Source of the DNA: Chamaea fasciata
Lineage: Eukaryota; Chordata; Aves; Passeriformes; Sylviidae
Direction: 5' to 3'
DNA length: 64,000 nt
Assembly (NCBI GenBank): GCA_029207755.1
Contig: JARCOQ010000004.1
Coordinates: forward strand, 43,122,305 to 43,186,304
Part shown: in pieces, positions 1 to 12,300 of the stretch
How positions within the stretch are numbered: position 1 is the first letter of the stretch
How the letters are laid out: every line of letters begins with the position of its first letter
Translations under genes and position numbers: made by a program
Notes under the pieces: model-generated
What the model saw: only the letters and a program-made list of their open reading frames with translations
The model's database searches: none
Told to the model about the DNA's origin: nothing

Positions 1-1
1 A

Positions 2-733
2 GATGCCACCTTTAAGTAGGCACAAGACCAAAAGGTAGATTTAACCATGGATAGTGTTTCTCAAGTCATCCATGACTGTGAGACGTGTGCTGCAATCAAG
101 AAAGCCAAGCAGGTGAAACCCTTATAGTATGGTGAGCAGCAGTCCAAATACAAATATAAGGAAGCCTGGCAGATTGACTGTATCACCCTTCCCCAAACCC
201 GCCAGGGCAAGCGCTATGTGCTAACCATGGTGGAAGCCACCACTGGATGGTTGGAGACCTACCCTGTGCCTCACGCTACTGCCCGGAACACCATCCTGAG
301 CCTAGAAAAACAAGTCCTGTGGAGACATGACACCCCTGAGAGAATCGAGTCAGACAATGAGACCCATTTCAAAAACAGCCTTATCGACACCTGGGCTAGA
401 GGGCATGGCATTGAATGAATATGTCACATTCCTTATCATGCACCAGCGGCTGCCAAAAAGGTTAAACGGTACAATAGACTACTAAAGACTGCCCTGAAAG
501 CACTTGGTGGAAGAACCTTCAAAAATTGAAAAATGAACTTAACAAAGGCCACATGGATAGTCAACACTCGAAGATCTGTCAGTCGAGCTAGTCCTGCCCA
601 GTCTGAACCCTTCCACACAGTGGATGGAGATAAAGTCCCTGTAGTACACATGAAAAGTATTTTAGAAAAGACTGTTTGGATTAACCCTACCTCAGGCAAA
701 AGTGAACCCATTCGTGGGATTGTTTTTGCTTAA
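2..733 (+). pseudogene. Retroviral integrase remnant (pol 3' end), disrupted
   Basis: One frame can be followed through the whole stretch without a frameshift. It shows a C-x2-C pair near 77-91, the second half of an integrase zinc-binding domain. The catalytic core follows: a W-Q-I-D motif with Asp at 176-178 and an E-S-D-N motif with Asp at 353-355. The third catalytic residue should be Glu in a V-E-R-Y-N type motif, but codon 464-466 reads Lys. In-frame stops are at 125-127 (TAG), 416-418 (TGA) and 527-529 (TGA), and the frame ends at TAA 731-733. At least two of the stops look like Trp codons changed by a G-to-A transition. The copy is therefore certainly inactive. The lack of frameshifts suggests decay mainly by point mutation. 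Confidence 0.8.
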
Positions 734-868
734 AGACCTGGTTACACTTGGTGAGTAATGCAAAATAATGAAGAAACCAGTTGTGTACCACAAAGAAACC
801 TAATCCTAAGTGGGAATTGAGTGTAAAGGTTCATTGTGTTAAGTATGATGCAGATGGTAATAAAATAA

Positions 869-1562
869 TGTCATAGGTTTTGTAAAGAGCATATTATTCT
901 GTTCCATCTGGGTGGAGCAGAATTGCTTATCTTTGCTCAAATAGGTCATTGTCACTTATCAGATAATAGAGTGCTACTTATCTCTCTTCATTGTTTCACT
1001 ACTTCCATGGGAATGTCTTCTGCTAATGGACCATTAAGAGCTCATCAATGACATTACACATTACAGTGCACTATTGTAAACTGCTCCACACAGGGAAGAA
1101 GAGCCAAACCATCTTAACCTAGATAAAAAGGAGCCACAGTCCCACTAGGTATCCAGTTTTTCCACCGGATCCCTGGAGAAAAACCGGACCCATCTCACCA
1201 TTACTGGACTCTTTTTCTTCAACGAGACCATCTCTACTCCAACAGAACCACATCTGCCACTCCAGGAGGGCTTACTTTGGACTGCTTCCAACACCCTGAC
1301 CAACAGGGTGTCAAGTTGTATTTCTGACTCTGTCAAGGTTTTCTAAGATTTCTTGTTTATTTGTCTGCTTATTCTTCTGTACTACAACATCTGTATTTTT
1401 ATATCCCTAGTAAAGAACTGCTATACCTATTCCCAAAATCTTTGCCTGACAGCCTTTTAATTGCAAATTTATGATAATTTTGAAAAGGGGGGGGGAGGGG
1501 CTTACATTTTAAGAGAGACTCCAACCCTCCCTGGCAGATACCTGTCTATCTAAACCAAGACA
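869..1562 (+). repeat. 3' LTR of the ERVL-like element
   Basis: The LTR begins TGTCATAGG, comparable with TGTCCTGGG of the solo LTR at 29929, and ends AAACCAAGACA. A TATA-like GATAAAAAGG lies near 1122. Segments around 1277 (TGGACTGCTTCCA) and 1318 (TATTTCTGACTCTGTCA) align with the solo LTR. A G-rich stretch at about 1487-1500 sits near the end. Both boundaries are inferred from similarity to the other LTR and the TG..CA rule. The 3' flank begins TCAAT. Confidence 0.6.
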
Positions 1563-4400
1563 TCAATGCATGTGGGAAAATCCTTGGCAAAGGAGGAACA
1601 TCGTGGATACAAAAAGCTCATACTGAATTCAAGAGGAGGTGGGAAAAGCCCTTTGGTGGTTCAAAAAAGAAAAATTATGTCTTAGTTATTGCATAGAGAA
1701 ACTACACTAGAAACCCCCCGACTGAAAATTGTCAGAAGATAGAGGAGCATTAGCATTTAAACATTCCCTACTCTTGCTCTTTTCCAGGCATTTAATCATG
1801 GCCACTTCTGATGGCTGGGCTAGCTGGAAAGTGGTTGAGTTTATGTTCTCCGACCTTCCTTTGGCCAGGCAAGAGATCCATCCGAGATGCCCATGCCATG
1901 CCTGAGTGCAGCTGAGTCACCCATGGCTTCCCTGTATCCTGATGAGTTCCCCACATAGTGCACTGGACTCCTGGGATGCACATGTGTCCTCCTGAACAAC
2001 GTAAGCACGTCCAGGGACTGCTGCAGGAGCTTGGCCATGAGGATAAACCTCAGCAGACGTGACATGAGGCGACTGGAAATGTGAAACCAGTGGTGGGTTG
2101 CCTCAACTATGTGGACTGAACCTTATGACAGGAGAAGCTGGATTTTCAAAAGGATTCAAGCTCTTTGCAGGAATCTCAAAGTGTGCTTTTCAAGATAGTT
2201 ACCAGATGCCTAGCTCCCCTTGACTGCAGAGTGATAGCACTTTTGAAAATACGTGAGACACCTGTCTACATCTTTAGGTGCTTAAATCTCTCCAGTGTGC
2301 TGACCCTGTGCCCTCCAGAACTTAAAAATAACTATGCCTAATTTGGCTCCTACTTGACCCTCTGTGATTTGAGTCCTGCTCCATCTGCATAGGCTGACAG
2401 GGCAAATGAAAATATATTAATCTGAAGTGAAAAGCACTTATTACAGATGGAGCAGGATCCCTTGAGATACCTACCTGATCCCAAAGTTATAGATGGACAG
2501 GCATGGCAATTTTAATATTAATACTATGTTTTAAATAATGGAGAAGGTGTGACATTATCAATTTACATCTTAACAAAATAGAAATCACACTGTTTTACAG
2601 CAGGTTAAAGGACTGCAGTTTATAACTTTTCACAATTCTCTATTACAAGAGTACTTGTAGTGGTAAATACTACAAGACAGGAAATTGCCATATGTGGGGC
2701 TTTTTTTTCCTCAACAAAAAAAAAATGAGAAAGAAAAGAAGAATTAAAATATTGGGGACAGGCTTCTCCATGCAAGTGCATTTGTGCAGTACTAAGCTGA
2801 GTATGTTGGAAGCTCTGGTCAGCAGAATAAAATAATTTAAACTTCAAACAAAAGAGTTCAGAAAGGCAAAAGACTGAACAGGAAGCATGTCAGAGAACAG
2901 TATTACACTCACTGGGTCTGCATGTGTGCCAAAGCTGTACGTGATCACCAGATGATCTCACACAAATGCATACTTATCTAAGCATCTCATTGTTTGTTTG
3001 TTGTTTTTTTTTTTCCTCTCAGAGAGCACTACTGTTATCAGACACTGGTATTCCCATGTTTGGCATACTCAGGACTCATTTCCATGCCTTTGCTATTTTT
3101 TTTTCTTTCTTGTTTTCCATTTCAGCAGAAGGCACTGTAAGCACATTTTTTTAGCTGGTGAATAGGCAGAGAGATCTTCTTGTTTGACTCAAGGATGCAT
3201 TCCTTCACATTTTCAAAGCTGATGATTAGCTGTACTAGGTTTTGCCAAGGCAGTGGGGGTTGCATAGCCAAATCCTTGTGCAAGTCTTTGAAATTATTCT
3301 CTCTTGATAACTAATTACAGCAGCTGACCTTCCCAGTTTCACATCCATCCACAGTTTCCCAGCAACAGTGCAATGCACCACCTACTACACCAGTTATCCA
3401 CTGACTATTATTTGCAAAACTGCACAAAAAATGTTTATTTAGTACACTGCTTTAAATTCAAAGGCAGGTAAATAGGCAGTGTTGTGATTCTGGATCTGAT
3501 CGTTTCTCATCTGACCTCAGTGGTGACCCGGACCTTTGAGATATTGCTACCACCAGCTACCCTCGTTACCTTTTTAAAACATGAAAGTCATGCCTGTGTG
3601 AGCAGCAGGCAGACAGGTGGCTGTGCCCCTCCTGCCCCACAGGACGTGCAGGTGTCAGCTCTGTACTGTGCTGCAGGACACAGAGCTATTTGTGTCCCCA
3701 GCACAGCAGACACATTCAGCCACGAGGCAAGCAGAGCATGTGTGATGGGAAAACTCCCCTGCTCTCCTCCAGCCTCGGCAGAGGCAGTCTGCAGTGCACC
3801 TGAAAGGCTTCTCTGGAGCATAGTAATTATTAGTGGAATGTTTACTGGGTCACTTCAAATGAAACAGAATGTCTTCAGAAACACTACACAGGGCACTTGA
3901 TTAGCAGTGGAGATGAACCTGTACCAGGAACTTGGATTCAGAGAATTCATGTTCAGCCTTTGTGGCTGTAACTGCTCAAGTCGGGATGCCCTCTTCCCCC
4001 AGCTATTTATTTAGCTGAAGCACATAATGTTCTTGCTAGTTCAGCTAGGCCTGGATATTTCTTTTTTCTCTGTTCCAAGAGAAGCATTGTTCTACCAAGG
4101 AACAGTTTGAGTCTAAAAGTAAATAGGTTAGAAAAATAGCCTGTGCCAATGGGCAACAGGAGCACTCTGGGTGTTTAAGTAAGAAAATTGGAGTTTGATT
4201 TTTGGTGCCCAAGTTTGAAAGTATTTGCCTGTGCTCATCACTGAGTCCTCTCACACCCTAATTCAATTCACATTACCATTTCTGTACAGCAGAATGATGA
4301 ATCTTAAAACTGGATGCTTCTTGTAAACAAACTGAAAATAAGAAAAGAAATCACAGCTGTACATTCAATGGTAGTTATCTGAGTCATAACAGTGGTGCAG
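1563..4400. other. Gene-free flanking DNA
   Basis: No gene is recognised here. Around 1790-2100 and 3580-3830 the sequence is more GC-rich than its surroundings and contains CpGs. At 3484-3900 a 138-codon plus-strand ORF and at 3821-3588 a 77-codon minus-strand ORF overlap. Two long frames on opposite strands in GC-rich DNA are expected by chance, and neither protein is recognisable. Short A/T runs lie at 2701-2725 and 3004-3015. Confidence 0.5.
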
Positions 4401-4439
4401 GTATATTCTTTGCATGTATATTCTTTGAATGGTGTTTTC

Positions 4440-4800
4440 TAACACTGAATGTGCAAATGCATGAAAGCGAAAAATGATCCCCAGCAGCTGCGCCAACCTC
4501 ATTTGAGCATTAGATTATTCACTTTCCCAACTAATCAATAATTGTTATAATTAAAATTGATAGTTGCAAATAACATGACAGAGTGCTGCTGCCAGAATAC
4601 TGATTGTGTATTTGGCTTGAAAAGATAGGCAAGAGCGTGGAACACTTATTTTCCAATTTGCTTTTAGCTGTGTGCAAATTGCTTTAGCTGTATCCAGCTG
4701 ATTTAGACCTTGCCTGGAGGTACACTAGATTAATTGGGAGCCACACATTCATTGCTTACAGAATGGACTCTGTAATTGGTGAAATTTGTTAGTGCCAGTT
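4440..4800. promoter_or_regulatory. Candidate conserved non-coding element
   Basis: This is a non-repetitive stretch rich in homeodomain-like cores (TAATCAATAATTG near 4533, TTAATTGG near 4731, several TAAT/ATTA) with E-box-like CAGCTG motifs. It has no reading frame and no similarity to the repeats in the window. The composition resembles the conserved enhancers that typically surround developmental regulators such as ZNF608. This is inference from composition only, because no alignment could be run. Confidence 0.25.
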
Positions 4801-7800
4801 ATAAAATAACTATATAGTTCTGTTTTTTAGTCATCCTTTCATTACTCCTTCAGGAAGGGGAAAGAACAATTAGAATCTTTCAGACGACCAAAAATGCTTT
4901 TAAGTCTTTATGTAAAACCACCAATGTGACTACAGTCAATATTTCATGCATGCCAACATTAGTGTGAATATAGTATTGATTTTTTTTTCAAAACTAAAAG
5001 CTCTTAAGCATACATAAGTGGGATTCTTTTGTCCTTGTTGTGACTGAACTTTAGATAATGAAACCATTATTACTCAGAGTTTTCAAAAAGAACTTTGTTC
5101 TTTTTTTGTATCTTAACTAGCTTATTATTAACCTAGAAAAATTCATTGTTGTTTGCTAGCACCCAAAAGCATTTAAAAGATAGTACATCTTTTCTTAAAT
5201 TCAGGCTCCTTTTTTGCCTATATGTATATAATAATGACACAAAAAGCAAAATAGCTAAATACATAAAAATAATGGACTACTTCCAAGTTATATATTCTCA
5301 TGATTATTGATGGATTTAAGACTCAAAGCCACAACCTAGGCTTTTTTCAGTTTCCCTTGTTCATAACTTTACCCTAAGACTAAATAAATTCTGAACCAGT
5401 TACTTTAGTTTACAACAGCTGTTACAGTGGCGATGTCCTGCACCTTATTCGTGGTGCACAGCGTGGTGCAAGAGTGGAGCAGAGTTATTCCTCAGAAAGG
5501 GTCCTTGGCCTGGCCCTGGACACCTCCCATATTTGTGAGGGGGAAAGATGCTGTCAAACACATTACCACCTTTCAGCTTTTTAACTGCTCAGGAGACACA
5601 CACAGCAAGGGCATGAAGAGGAGACTCTTGCAAACCTCTCGTTCACAGTTCCTGTGACCACACCAAGCCTACAACCTTTCCCTAGTACAAAACATTTCAG
5701 CCCATTGACCAGCTGCAAATGAATTAGATACTCCAAAGACAGTATCTACTTTGACAAGTATTGCTGAAAAGGCAAAGCAGAGATGGCCTATCAGTGGCCT
5801 CACGTAGGAAAAATTAAGATCACACTTTATTGAACATCTGAGGGCTTAAAGAGAAAAGAGATGCACTGAAAACTGGTCTTTACTAGCCTCACAGCTCACA
5901 GAACTATTTGTTGTTGTCTACTTTCCTTAGTGATTAGCTAGCAGTTTGCTTTTGATCGTGTCAGAAGATAATTCAGAAGGTAATTCAGCTGTTGATTCGA
6001 GTAGAGCATCCAGCCTTGATGCTATCACTAGGGACTAATGGATAGCTAATTTACGCAGCAAGCTGGTGGCAAAGCTTAATCTAAAAGGGGTGCGGGGTTG
6101 TGAAAGGGAGATGGGGTCTGGTCTGCATCCCTAACTGCTCTTAGCCACCCTGATAAAGCCTCCTGAAAACTGCCTGTGTTTGCCTTGCAGATTCAAAATT
6201 GACGTTTTCAATTCTCATCCTACTCATCATTATATTGTAGTCAAATGAGTCTTAGCGTGAATCAGAGGGGTAGCAGTATTATTGATAAATGCTGTCTTCA
6301 TTAAATCAATTACTTATTATGAAATTTGTTTTCCCTATCAGCTACCAGATCCTGTCAAGGATCTGAATGATTTGGGAATTAATTTTGTCCTTTAAAAAAA
6401 TGGGGAGAAAGGCCCAAACTGTCAAAGTTGAATTCCTGCAAACTTATTTTCCTCTTTCATTTGAACAAGGTTCAAAACAAACAAACAATAAAATCATAGG
6501 ACTGTAAAACTTTACTAAATATATAGGGCACTTAATATGAAAGTGTAGTACTGATTTTGAGCTTAGGAACATACCAAATACTGCATCCTGAAAATTCAGC
6601 TGAGCTCATCTAAGCTGCACACTGAAGTGCTAATATTTAAAAACAGCAGCCAAAACAAAAGCAAGTACAAAATGATCATATCCCATGATGGAAATAGCCT
6701 TCTTACAGCAAAAAATGCTCAAAATGGCTTCTTAAACACACATCAGCCTCCTAATGAGGAGATATGGGCCCTTTTACACTGGTGACTAGTAATCTAATAC
6801 TGCCATTTAACGGGTCCCAAAAGAATGTAAGAATTGATAATGATAACAAACAATGAAAGAGAACCATACCAAAGGTTTCAACTTACTGCCATGAGAGGAA
6901 GTGTAACTGGAGACACACACTTCTGGTTTGCCACATACAGTCCCTTGACTGATAATTTCCTACTCTGCAATAAAGCTCACTTTCTCTGTAATTCACTCCT
7001 GCCTTCAGATGGCAGACAGAGAAGGTGTATCCTCACTGCATGGCAGCCCAAAGCAGGAGAAATCATGTCCTTTGGGGCAGGAGAGTTGCGTGTCAGTAAA
7101 GCGGCAGGTGTCATGCTCTCTAAAGACAAGTTTTTGTCAGGCTATGCTTGAATTTAAAGAGTGATGCTTCATCCCATCTTGTCCTCTGTTAAGTTGCTCA
7201 GATGTTTTGGGGTAACTCACCTCTTTGGACTGTAAACACCCTGTCCCTTGATGCTGCAGGCCTGTGCCACTGAGGAAAGCAGAGCAAGCTAAGAGGGCAG
7301 TTTATAAGCCGGTGGCATGTAGCAAGCACTCAAAAGCTTCAGAAGAGTCAAATCTGCCCCGAGGGCATCTGCTCCCTGTTAACTCCACAGTGAGGGTCTG
7401 CCTGTTCAGTGCCAGAGCTTTCTTTACTAGGACTCACTGCAGTTTGTAGTCTCAGTGTCTGGGCACTCTCCTGCTGCTGCTCAGTGACTTACACGACACC
7501 ACTGCTCCCTGCGCTGCTTGGATAACCTTGCTGGACCCACAACTCTCCAAAGCCCTGTACTTCACTACAGAGCACAGCAATGAAGCCTTTAGAGCAGGCT
7601 CAGAAGTTTTCTGCAAAGTCGTTTTTATGTCAATGCCTCCTGTTCTCCCTACATGTAAGGGCCAGATTTAATTGTTCCCTCTTCCCCTTTCTGGGTGCAC
7701 ATTGAATGATTTGCCAGGAAAATACACTGATGTACATATCCTGTCTCCTTTAACACAACTGGATTTTAGTGTATGTTCACTAACACTTTGAGAAGTAGGA

Positions 7801-9820
7801 CAGGTTTTAAAAGCTTGTGACCTAGTGTGAAGTACAGATATAAGACCCCAAAGCTGTGTAGTCATTGCTATTGGAGAGCTATTTTATTGCCAGGGGGCTA
7901 CAAAAGAAACCTCAAAAAAATTGCTATCAAATCATGCATATAGCATTTATATGTGACCCTGTAACAAAGGGAAGAGTGAGTACATAAGCATCTGACAGAG
8001 TACATGTGCATGTACTCAAGGAAAAAGGAAGGAGCTACAACAAATAGCAATTACTTGCTCTGTCTCAAGTGACGAAATCCTTATCTGAGTTGCAGAAGAG
8101 CCTACCTAAGCCTAATGAGAGGTGTTCTAGCATAAAGAACTGGACTATGCCTTGCTATTTTTAGTGTTTTCTTTCTCCAGTAGTTTCTTCTACACCTTCT
8201 TTGAGGAAACAAATCCAAACATGGGGACAGACTCCTGATAGATCAAAGGGAAAGTGGTCAGCTGGTTTCAGGAAAGCCCTAAGTCATTTAGAGTCCGAGG
8301 ATTTGGTGATTTCTCTGTTCAAGGAAATCAGCTTCTTTTCAATCAGAAGATCATGAATTAGGACTGCAGATACTTGTGGCAAAGCCTGGTATTAAATTGT
8401 TATGTTCGAATGCACGGCATGGAACATGTTGTCATTGACATTTTAACGACCTTTTCTGTCTGGAGCTCTACTTGAAAATCAGTGGCTTGATGAGGCTCAT
8501 CACTGCAAATGCTTAAGCTGACTTAGTGACAGAAGGGGGAAAGGTATGAACAAAAGGAAATTATAAAAAGCAAACCTTGCTCTGGCTTTTATAAGCAAAG
8601 GAAGAGCAGAAATTTCAGCTGTTTTTGCAGTCCATGTAGCCCTTGATGTGGTTCCTCCCACTCTTCTGGGGAACAGAGAGCCCCAAAGGAAGAAGGCAGT
8701 CAGCTTGCTGAAGCAGGCAGCAGAGCTGACCACTGCTGACAAGGGAGCTCATTAATAAGAAACATGTTCTGTATACAGAAGGTGCCTAGTTTGAGTACAT
8801 GTATTAAGAGACAGCTCCTTTTACAGCTAATTGTCCTTTCAGTAACTCTCACTGGAAGGAGAGAGGAAAAAAAAGCTCCTGTAGCCTCAAGTTATTTCTA
8901 GTGTAGTGTCACTTGGACTCTCAAATACAATTTCTACTTGAGGAAAAAAGGATTAAAAAATAAGGAAAAGAAGGACTGGTTTTTCATGGTGGCTGTTAAC
9001 TATGCCAGGGGCTCTTCAGTATGGGACTTTTTATTCCAAACCTCTTCTCCACTGTTTGATTTGAAATATATAAAGACAAAATTCTTCTTTAACCTAATAT
9101 TTGACTATTTTAGAAAATATTAGCAGGGGTCTTACTGCAGCCCTTTCCATGCATAACATTCTGTAAGAAACAGCCTAAGCACAAATCCCTTAAGAGCAGA
9201 AAGTACACATTCTTAGTCATTCTAAAGGCTCCTGGAGGCTGGCAGGTCCCACCCCACTGACCCCTGCAAAGGGGCAAGACAACTAGGGTACACTCTAGCC
9301 CAAGGCATCCCTATTCCTGAGTCAGAGATGAACAACCAGGACTGAAATGGGAGTCCTGGGCCACTGAGAAGGGGTGAGGAGAGGAAGCTCCTTGAGAGGC
9401 TGTGCAGGGAGAACAAGGCTTGGTAATACCCTCAGGGCCTTGAAAACAATTAAAACAACCAATGTCATTTACTTGACAAGATGCTTTAAAATTAGTCTCC
9501 TGTATTAAGGGCTTAAACAGACTTTCAGAGAGCCTTTGCCTACTGATCTACTTTCTATCAGACATTGCTGCACTGTTTCATGAGGAAATCCTGTAGCATT
9601 ATGCCCAAAGCAGTAAGCAAGCACTATCCTACCATCAACGAACTCAAATAATAGATATCATACAATAATTAACATACATCATTGTACCATTCAAAATGAC
9701 CACAGAATGCTACTGAAATATCTGTAAGGCTACTGGAACTGAACTGCAGGCATCAGCTGTGTCTGCAGGAGTTTATTTGTTTATAACAAATTCTGTTTTC
9801 ATAGCCCTAGACCATTTTTC
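4801..9820. other. Gene-free flanking DNA
   Basis: No gene is recognised. ORFs at 5427-5657, 6834-7151 and 7264-7449 are short, have no recognisable motif and lack flanking splice signals. The stretch 5900-6380 has the TAAT-rich, low-repeat look of conserved non-coding DNA. A GC-richer patch at 9221-9420 has no recognisable content. Confidence 0.4.
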
Positions 9821-10080
9821 TGTTGTGTTAATGTGGAGATTAGGTTTTCTTCATTACAAATATTTCTAGGCTGCAAGTAATAATTACCTTTGCTGAACCT
9901 TTAAGTTTGCTAATTTATCAGTCCAGATGAGAAATTTCATAGTTGCAACTGAATTTGAAAGCCCTATTTAGCATATGTTGCACAGAAATTACTAACAGCC
10001 AGTGTAAGAATTTTAATGGTGTCTGCACAATTTTAGCTGAAGTCTCCTCTCATTAATAAAAGCCTCTTGCATTTCTTGGT
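9821..10080. promoter_or_regulatory. Candidate conserved non-coding element
   Basis: The sequence has many ATTA/TAAT cores (AAGTAATAATTACC near 9875, TTGCTAATTTATCAG near 9908, CATTAATAAAAG near 10051). It lacks ORFs and repeats and is followed directly by a purine-only tract. Regulatory function is an inference from composition. Confidence 0.2.
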
Positions 10081-10107
10081 AACAGTAAGATTCAAGCCTA
10101 TCCAAAA

Positions 10108-10164
10108 GAAAAGGAAAAAGAAAGAATGAAAAAAAAAGAGAAAAAGAAAAAAAAAGAAAAAAAA
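10108..10164 (+). repeat. A-rich polypurine tract
   Basis: About 57 bases are almost exclusively A and G, mostly A runs separated by single G. It is ordinary simple-sequence DNA. Confidence 0.8.
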
Positions 10165-12300
10165 GCCAACCTTGGAAAAAAGGCTGAAGCTATGAGAACT
10201 TAGGAAATACTGACCTAGAAAAAAGAAAACTTCCCGAGGGAGAATTGTAGTTCACAGTGATGCTATAGGGTGTTTAGTGCAGAGAGCTATATAAAGTGCT
10301 AAAAGTGAAATCAGAGCTCTTTCTAAAGTAGAACAAATCTGGCACATTAAGTAATGACTGTATGTCTCCAGTTCCCTCTGATGCAGGGAGATAAAGGCTC
10401 AGACTTCCTATGTGGGCTTCATATCATCTGCAATTTCTACTCCTTGGATTTCAAAATACCTTTGAAAAGTGTAATTTTTTCAGTTACCTTAAGCTCCTTG
10501 TTAACAGTGGTCTGTCCTAGCTACTCATGGCATCTTGTGCTATCATCTATGATGAGCTGTCACTATTATTAAGAGGTAGCTATAAGTATGAACTATGCTA
10601 TATGAATTTGAAGTGAAATGTTCTCTGTCCCAAACGCTGTAGGCTAAAGAGAGATACATTAACATGGTCTAAGATAAAGAAAAAGGTGCAGGTCAACAGA
10701 CAAATTATGATAAAAGGAAAGAGAGAGAACTTACCAAGGGTCAAGCTCACAATGTATGCAGAAAGCTTTCAGATATGCAAACAGAGTTCTGGTGGAATCA
10801 GATGGATGTAAGAGGGCTTGTTAAACTGGCAAGTGGCACAGAGAGGTGAGAGAAGAAAAGAGGAGAGTGTGTGGCAAACAAACACTAGAGTGAGATTCTG
10901 AGACAGAAACATGAGGACAGTAGTTTTGTCAGTTGTGACAGTGACAAGACTGATGCCAGGAATGAAATATGAATTAAGACTGCTTGCCTGACTCTTACTG
11001 GTTCTCTGAGAAGAGCCAGAGTGGAGAGTTGTAGAAGGGCATTATAGTGTCCTTTGTTTACACCAATTTTTATTATCAACAGTCCCTTGTGCATGTTTCA
11101 GCATGGATTCAAGGATTCTCTAAATTCTTGTCCTTTTGGGATCCTTGTTCTGACAGCAGAGTGACAAGTGTGACTCAAGACCAAATGGTTAAGCCCAACC
11201 AGTGCACCTATCAGAAGCAAGGCGGGGATACATGGCACAGAACTAGCTCTGTGACTTCTCAGGTGTTCCCCAAGGCCACCAAGGAATTCTAAAATTACAA
11301 AACTGAAGCTATGTTTCCCTTATCCCCCATTTTCACCAGCTCTAGGCTAGCCCTGGTATCCAGCCAGCTCAGCTGGTTAGACCCCTGTCCTGTTTCAGTC
11401 CCTAGAGCTCCATCATAGCTCAAAAAGCATCCCATCCCTCCTTCGCTGTTCACATCCTTTTTTATTTTTTTTTTCCCCACTGCAAATATCACAGGCAGTA
11501 GCTCCCTGGCTAGGTGTGTTTGAGGATGTGTGATGGGCTTGCACTGACACACCTTTCATTTCTCTTGCTGCATTTACATGGACAGACTTAGAAACTCAAT
11601 GAATGTACAGCATAAGCCCTGCTTCACCTTTGCAAGACATCCAGCAACATCCAGATGAAAGACAGAAGCAAGGTCACTTTTAGCTGCTGCAGAAAGCGCA
11701 GGGTGGTAGAGGTCAGATAGAGGTAGCAAAAAGTATAATCCCATCCTGTGGAAAAGAGAGTGCAAGAGTATCTGTATCATGATGCTTCTGCTGCCCCTTT
11801 TCAGTGACCAGCCTCTGCAGCTCTTAGTACCCAGGTGTATAAATTGTCTTCCTTGTATTACTGCTTCAGTTTGCTCTTCCTGTGGATGCTCACACAGTGG
11901 TGAGATGACCCTGGCAGCTGCACATCAGTGCTCGGACATGTGGTTGGATACCCTTTGGCTTTGGGGAGTGCTGAACCAGAGAGTAACACTCACTGTGGCA
12001 CAGCCTTTAGGGAGGTCAGTATGCCAAGTATTAAATCAAAAAGAAGGCTATGAAGATAGATGGAAGATAAGGGGAGGAAAACAATAAATGGCAATAGATG
12101 TTAGCCACTCTTACAGACTTCAAGGACACAATAAAACTATAACATTAATTGTTATTTTAACGGTTGCTTACCCTGTACCAATCAGAGTAATTCCAATTAC
12201 TTATGACACTCAAACCACACTAAATCAAAATCACCAACAGTGTGAATTTATAAGATCTGTTTTGCTGTGGTAGCATTAATGGTTTAGGTGGAAAAAACCA
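10165..12300. other. Gene-free flanking DNA
   Basis: I see no gene, LTR or LINE in this stretch. The ORFs at 10885-11094, 11047-11292, 11295-11552 and 11779-12087 overlap on opposite strands and resemble nothing I recognise. The most distal ZNF608 polyadenylation signal candidate (AATAAA on the minus strand, 12369-12364) lies just beyond this interval. Confidence 0.4.

Larger units (their letters stand above)
1..1562 (+). mobile_element. 3' part of a decayed ERVL-like endogenous retrovirus
   Basis: The window opens inside an old endogenous retrovirus read on the plus strand. An integrase-like pol remnant (about 2-733) is followed by a short non-coding stretch and one LTR (869-1562). No env-like reading frame lies between pol and the LTR, as is usual for ERVL-type elements. 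The 5' LTR, gag and most of pol lie before position 1 or are lost, so the target-site duplication cannot be checked. The LTR resembles the solo LTR at 29929-30449 in its first bases, in a TGGACTGCTTCCA segment, in a TTCTGACTCTGTCA segment and in its AAACCA..ACA end, so the two are related families. ERVL-like is my inference from the integrase style and the lack of env. An avian class I element is the alternative. Confidence 0.75.
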
